Shown here piece after piece: positions 62,055-64,000 of a stretch of DNA of 64,000 nt. Source of the DNA: Dicaeum eximium (Eukaryota; Chordata; Aves; Passeriformes; Dicaeidae); contig VWZP01007832.1 of assembly GCA_013396995.1 (NCBI GenBank), positions 1,928,711 through 1,992,710 on the forward strand, given 5' to 3'. Every line of letters begins with the position of its first letter. Position 1 is the first letter of the stretch. Under the pieces are notes generated by a model. That model was given only the letters and a program-made list of their open reading frames with translations. It ran no database searches and was not told the DNA's origin. The position numbers and the translations under genes were made by a program.

Positions 62055-64000
62055 GCTGCTTATAATATGTATTATCTATATATTATATATTTATGCAAAG
62101 TGAACGTCTCAATTTTCACTCAGCTTGCATTTTTTAGTGCCTAAATTGGATTGTCTTTGGGGAATCGATAAAATCAAAGTAATAAAAGGGCAAAAATATT
62201 CTAAAGAATTCATTGCTTAGATTTTGATTTTGAACACAAAATACAAAAATCTGAATTTGTAGCCAAAATCACTTGCAAGTTCCAGATGGTGTGACATTTA
62301 GCCTTGCTGTGTTCCCCAACTGTGCTCACTGACACTGAAGGCATGGATCTAGAAAGGACACTGTTTATTGCACAGTACAATAGCAAAAATAGAAATAAAT
62401 ATAATTTAGTTTTAAGTAGCATAGCAGTTTTTTACCACAACTTTACTCGGCTCATAATCTGTTTCATGTTTTTCTCAAAAGTAGTCTGGGCATGTATTAA
62501 ATTGCTGCAATGCAAGATATGTCACTTTTCATACCACTAAAGGTTTGTTTTTACCATAACAATCCCTAGATCTCATTCTCTGAGCTTTTTTTAAATGTAT
62601 TTTTATATGTCCTCAGAGCAAAACATTGCAAATGAAATGACATAGTTGTGATTAATTTTCTGTGTATAGGGGTGTCTGAAATTGAACTTTAGGAGTTCTC
62701 AGATTTGTCTCTGCAAAAGACTCTGAGATGCTGGTCACTGCTTTGTGACTGTAGAGATATTTTAAGATCAGACAATATTCATTTTCAGGGCATGTTTGTT
62801 TTTTGAGAAAAACAGAGAAAATTTCCCATATACTAAAAATAGTTAAACCAGCTTGGATAGCACAAATTAATCTGAGAGCATACAAGGTGCTAGCTGTTTA
62901 TTACAGGACACAAAAATTCTTCCACTAATAGCTTATCATAACTAGTCCTGTGTTGTCTTTGTATCGTCATGTCTTGGCATATTCTAAAAACAGGAGCAGT
63001 ATCAAAAATATAAATGTGTATTTTCCATGTAGCTAACACTGCATTTTATGTCTGCAACTGCTAATATTCAGTATGCAATTCCTGCAAGGTTGTCCCAAGT
63101 ATGAAGAATGCCTGCTACTGGCTCCTGCTATTTCACACAGCCAGAGCACTGGCATAGAAATATCACCTATATAGGCCTGTGCCTGGGATATGCAAGCACT
63201 ACGGAAAATTCTGCACTATGAAAAATACAGAATAGTGGCAGGTAAAAGACCGATGAAATGGAATTTAAATGTTTGCACTCCTTCTAAGCACTGTACTAAT
63301 GGGGAAGTAGAGGGAAAGAGAGCAGTGTTGTCCTCGGTGGTTTTGTTTAGAGGAATATTTCAGCCAACAGACAAAAAGAAATTATGGCAGACTAGAATTA
63401 AACACTCTCTATATTTCTGTTACTTGCAAGTCACCAGCCAGTAGACTATAAATCCAGACTTTTCTATTTACTACCTGATTGCAAATTATCCAATTTTTTA
63501 AAAAACATTTCTCTAAAAGCCAGGAGTGGAATCTGAGCGTAGGGTTTTGTGGACACAGGTATATTAAACAGCCATTACATTAACTAATTTGAAGGAGCTA
63601 ACTTTCCTAGAAGATGCACCTGATTTCTTCACTGACCTCACCAAGAGTTTAGGATTGTTGGTTTAGATTGGGTGTGTTAATGTGGCAGTTTGCACTTCAC
63701 TTTGTTAAACTGCATTCTGTTATTTCAGACCATTCCCCCAGTATGTCAGGAAAGTTTTGAAGCCTCGTCTGATTGTTGTCATCATGCAGTATTGTGTACA
63801 AATTGAAATAAGGATTTTCTCCAGTCACTCACTCAGGTAAAACATACTAGACAAGACAGAATACAGTCACACACTGCTCCCTAACACTGAAGTCTAGCTG
63901 TGTAAATTCTGATACTTTCCTCTTACCCTTAAATCCTACTATCTTTTTAGACATTGTGCATAAGTATGATTTAATGTAGTCATTACATGCTCACTTGCCG
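62055..64000. other. Unassigned AT-rich DNA
   Basis: I see no gene or recognisable repeat to the window end. Open frames are 70-84 codons without domains. Confidence 0.5.

Overview
The window looks like non-coding nuclear DNA from a bird. The strongest evidence is a set of CR1-type retroposon 3' ends. Copies on the + strand finish in the motif ATTCTATGATCC/TATGG after a block reading approximately 'aaggtcccttccaa'. Other copies lie on the - strand. There are also LTR-retrovirus remnants with TGTC...GACA-type ends, old MIR-like SINE fragments and long AT-rich unique stretches. No bacterial, phage or organellar organisation is visible. A songbird or other neognath is plausible, but the sequence alone does not prove the order.

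Layout. 1-5.7 kb is repeat-rich: a decayed LTR/gag element (1577-2776), a - strand CR1 (about 2990-3610), a + strand CR1 (about 3700-4145), a possible compact LTR (about 4157-4466) and another - strand CR1 (5405-5730). 5.7-16 kb is mostly unique AT-rich DNA, with one TAAT-dense block at 10.56-11.12 kb that may be a conserved element. 16-30 kb holds + strand CR1 ends at 16.16, 26.70 and 29.10 kb, MIR-like fragments at 18.1 and 27.5 kb and a three-part microsatellite at 25.71-25.83 kb. 30-43 kb is dominated by simple repeats. These are an uninterrupted 700-bp (AGAAT)140 array directly abutting a - strand CR1 (33671-34370), (GAAT)11, (GATA)n and (TAA)n; the last sits inside a short LTR element at 42515-42898. 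43-59.6 kb is the longest repeat-poor stretch and has several TAAT-rich blocks. 59.7-60.6 kb is an LTR with a GC-rich leader, and the rest is unique AT-rich DNA.

I could not recognise a protein-coding exon, tRNA, rRNA, snRNA or CpG-island promoter. The open frames are short, AT-rich, lie inside repeats, or are artefacts of simple repeats. The window is best read as a gene desert or the inside of a very long intron. Its main interest is how mobile elements have seeded unstable simple repeats: the CR1 tail next to (AGAAT)140, and the LTR-internal (TAA)n. A second point of interest is a pair of LTR elements that share both ends but differ in their interior. Repeat names come from pattern recognition, not from a database search.
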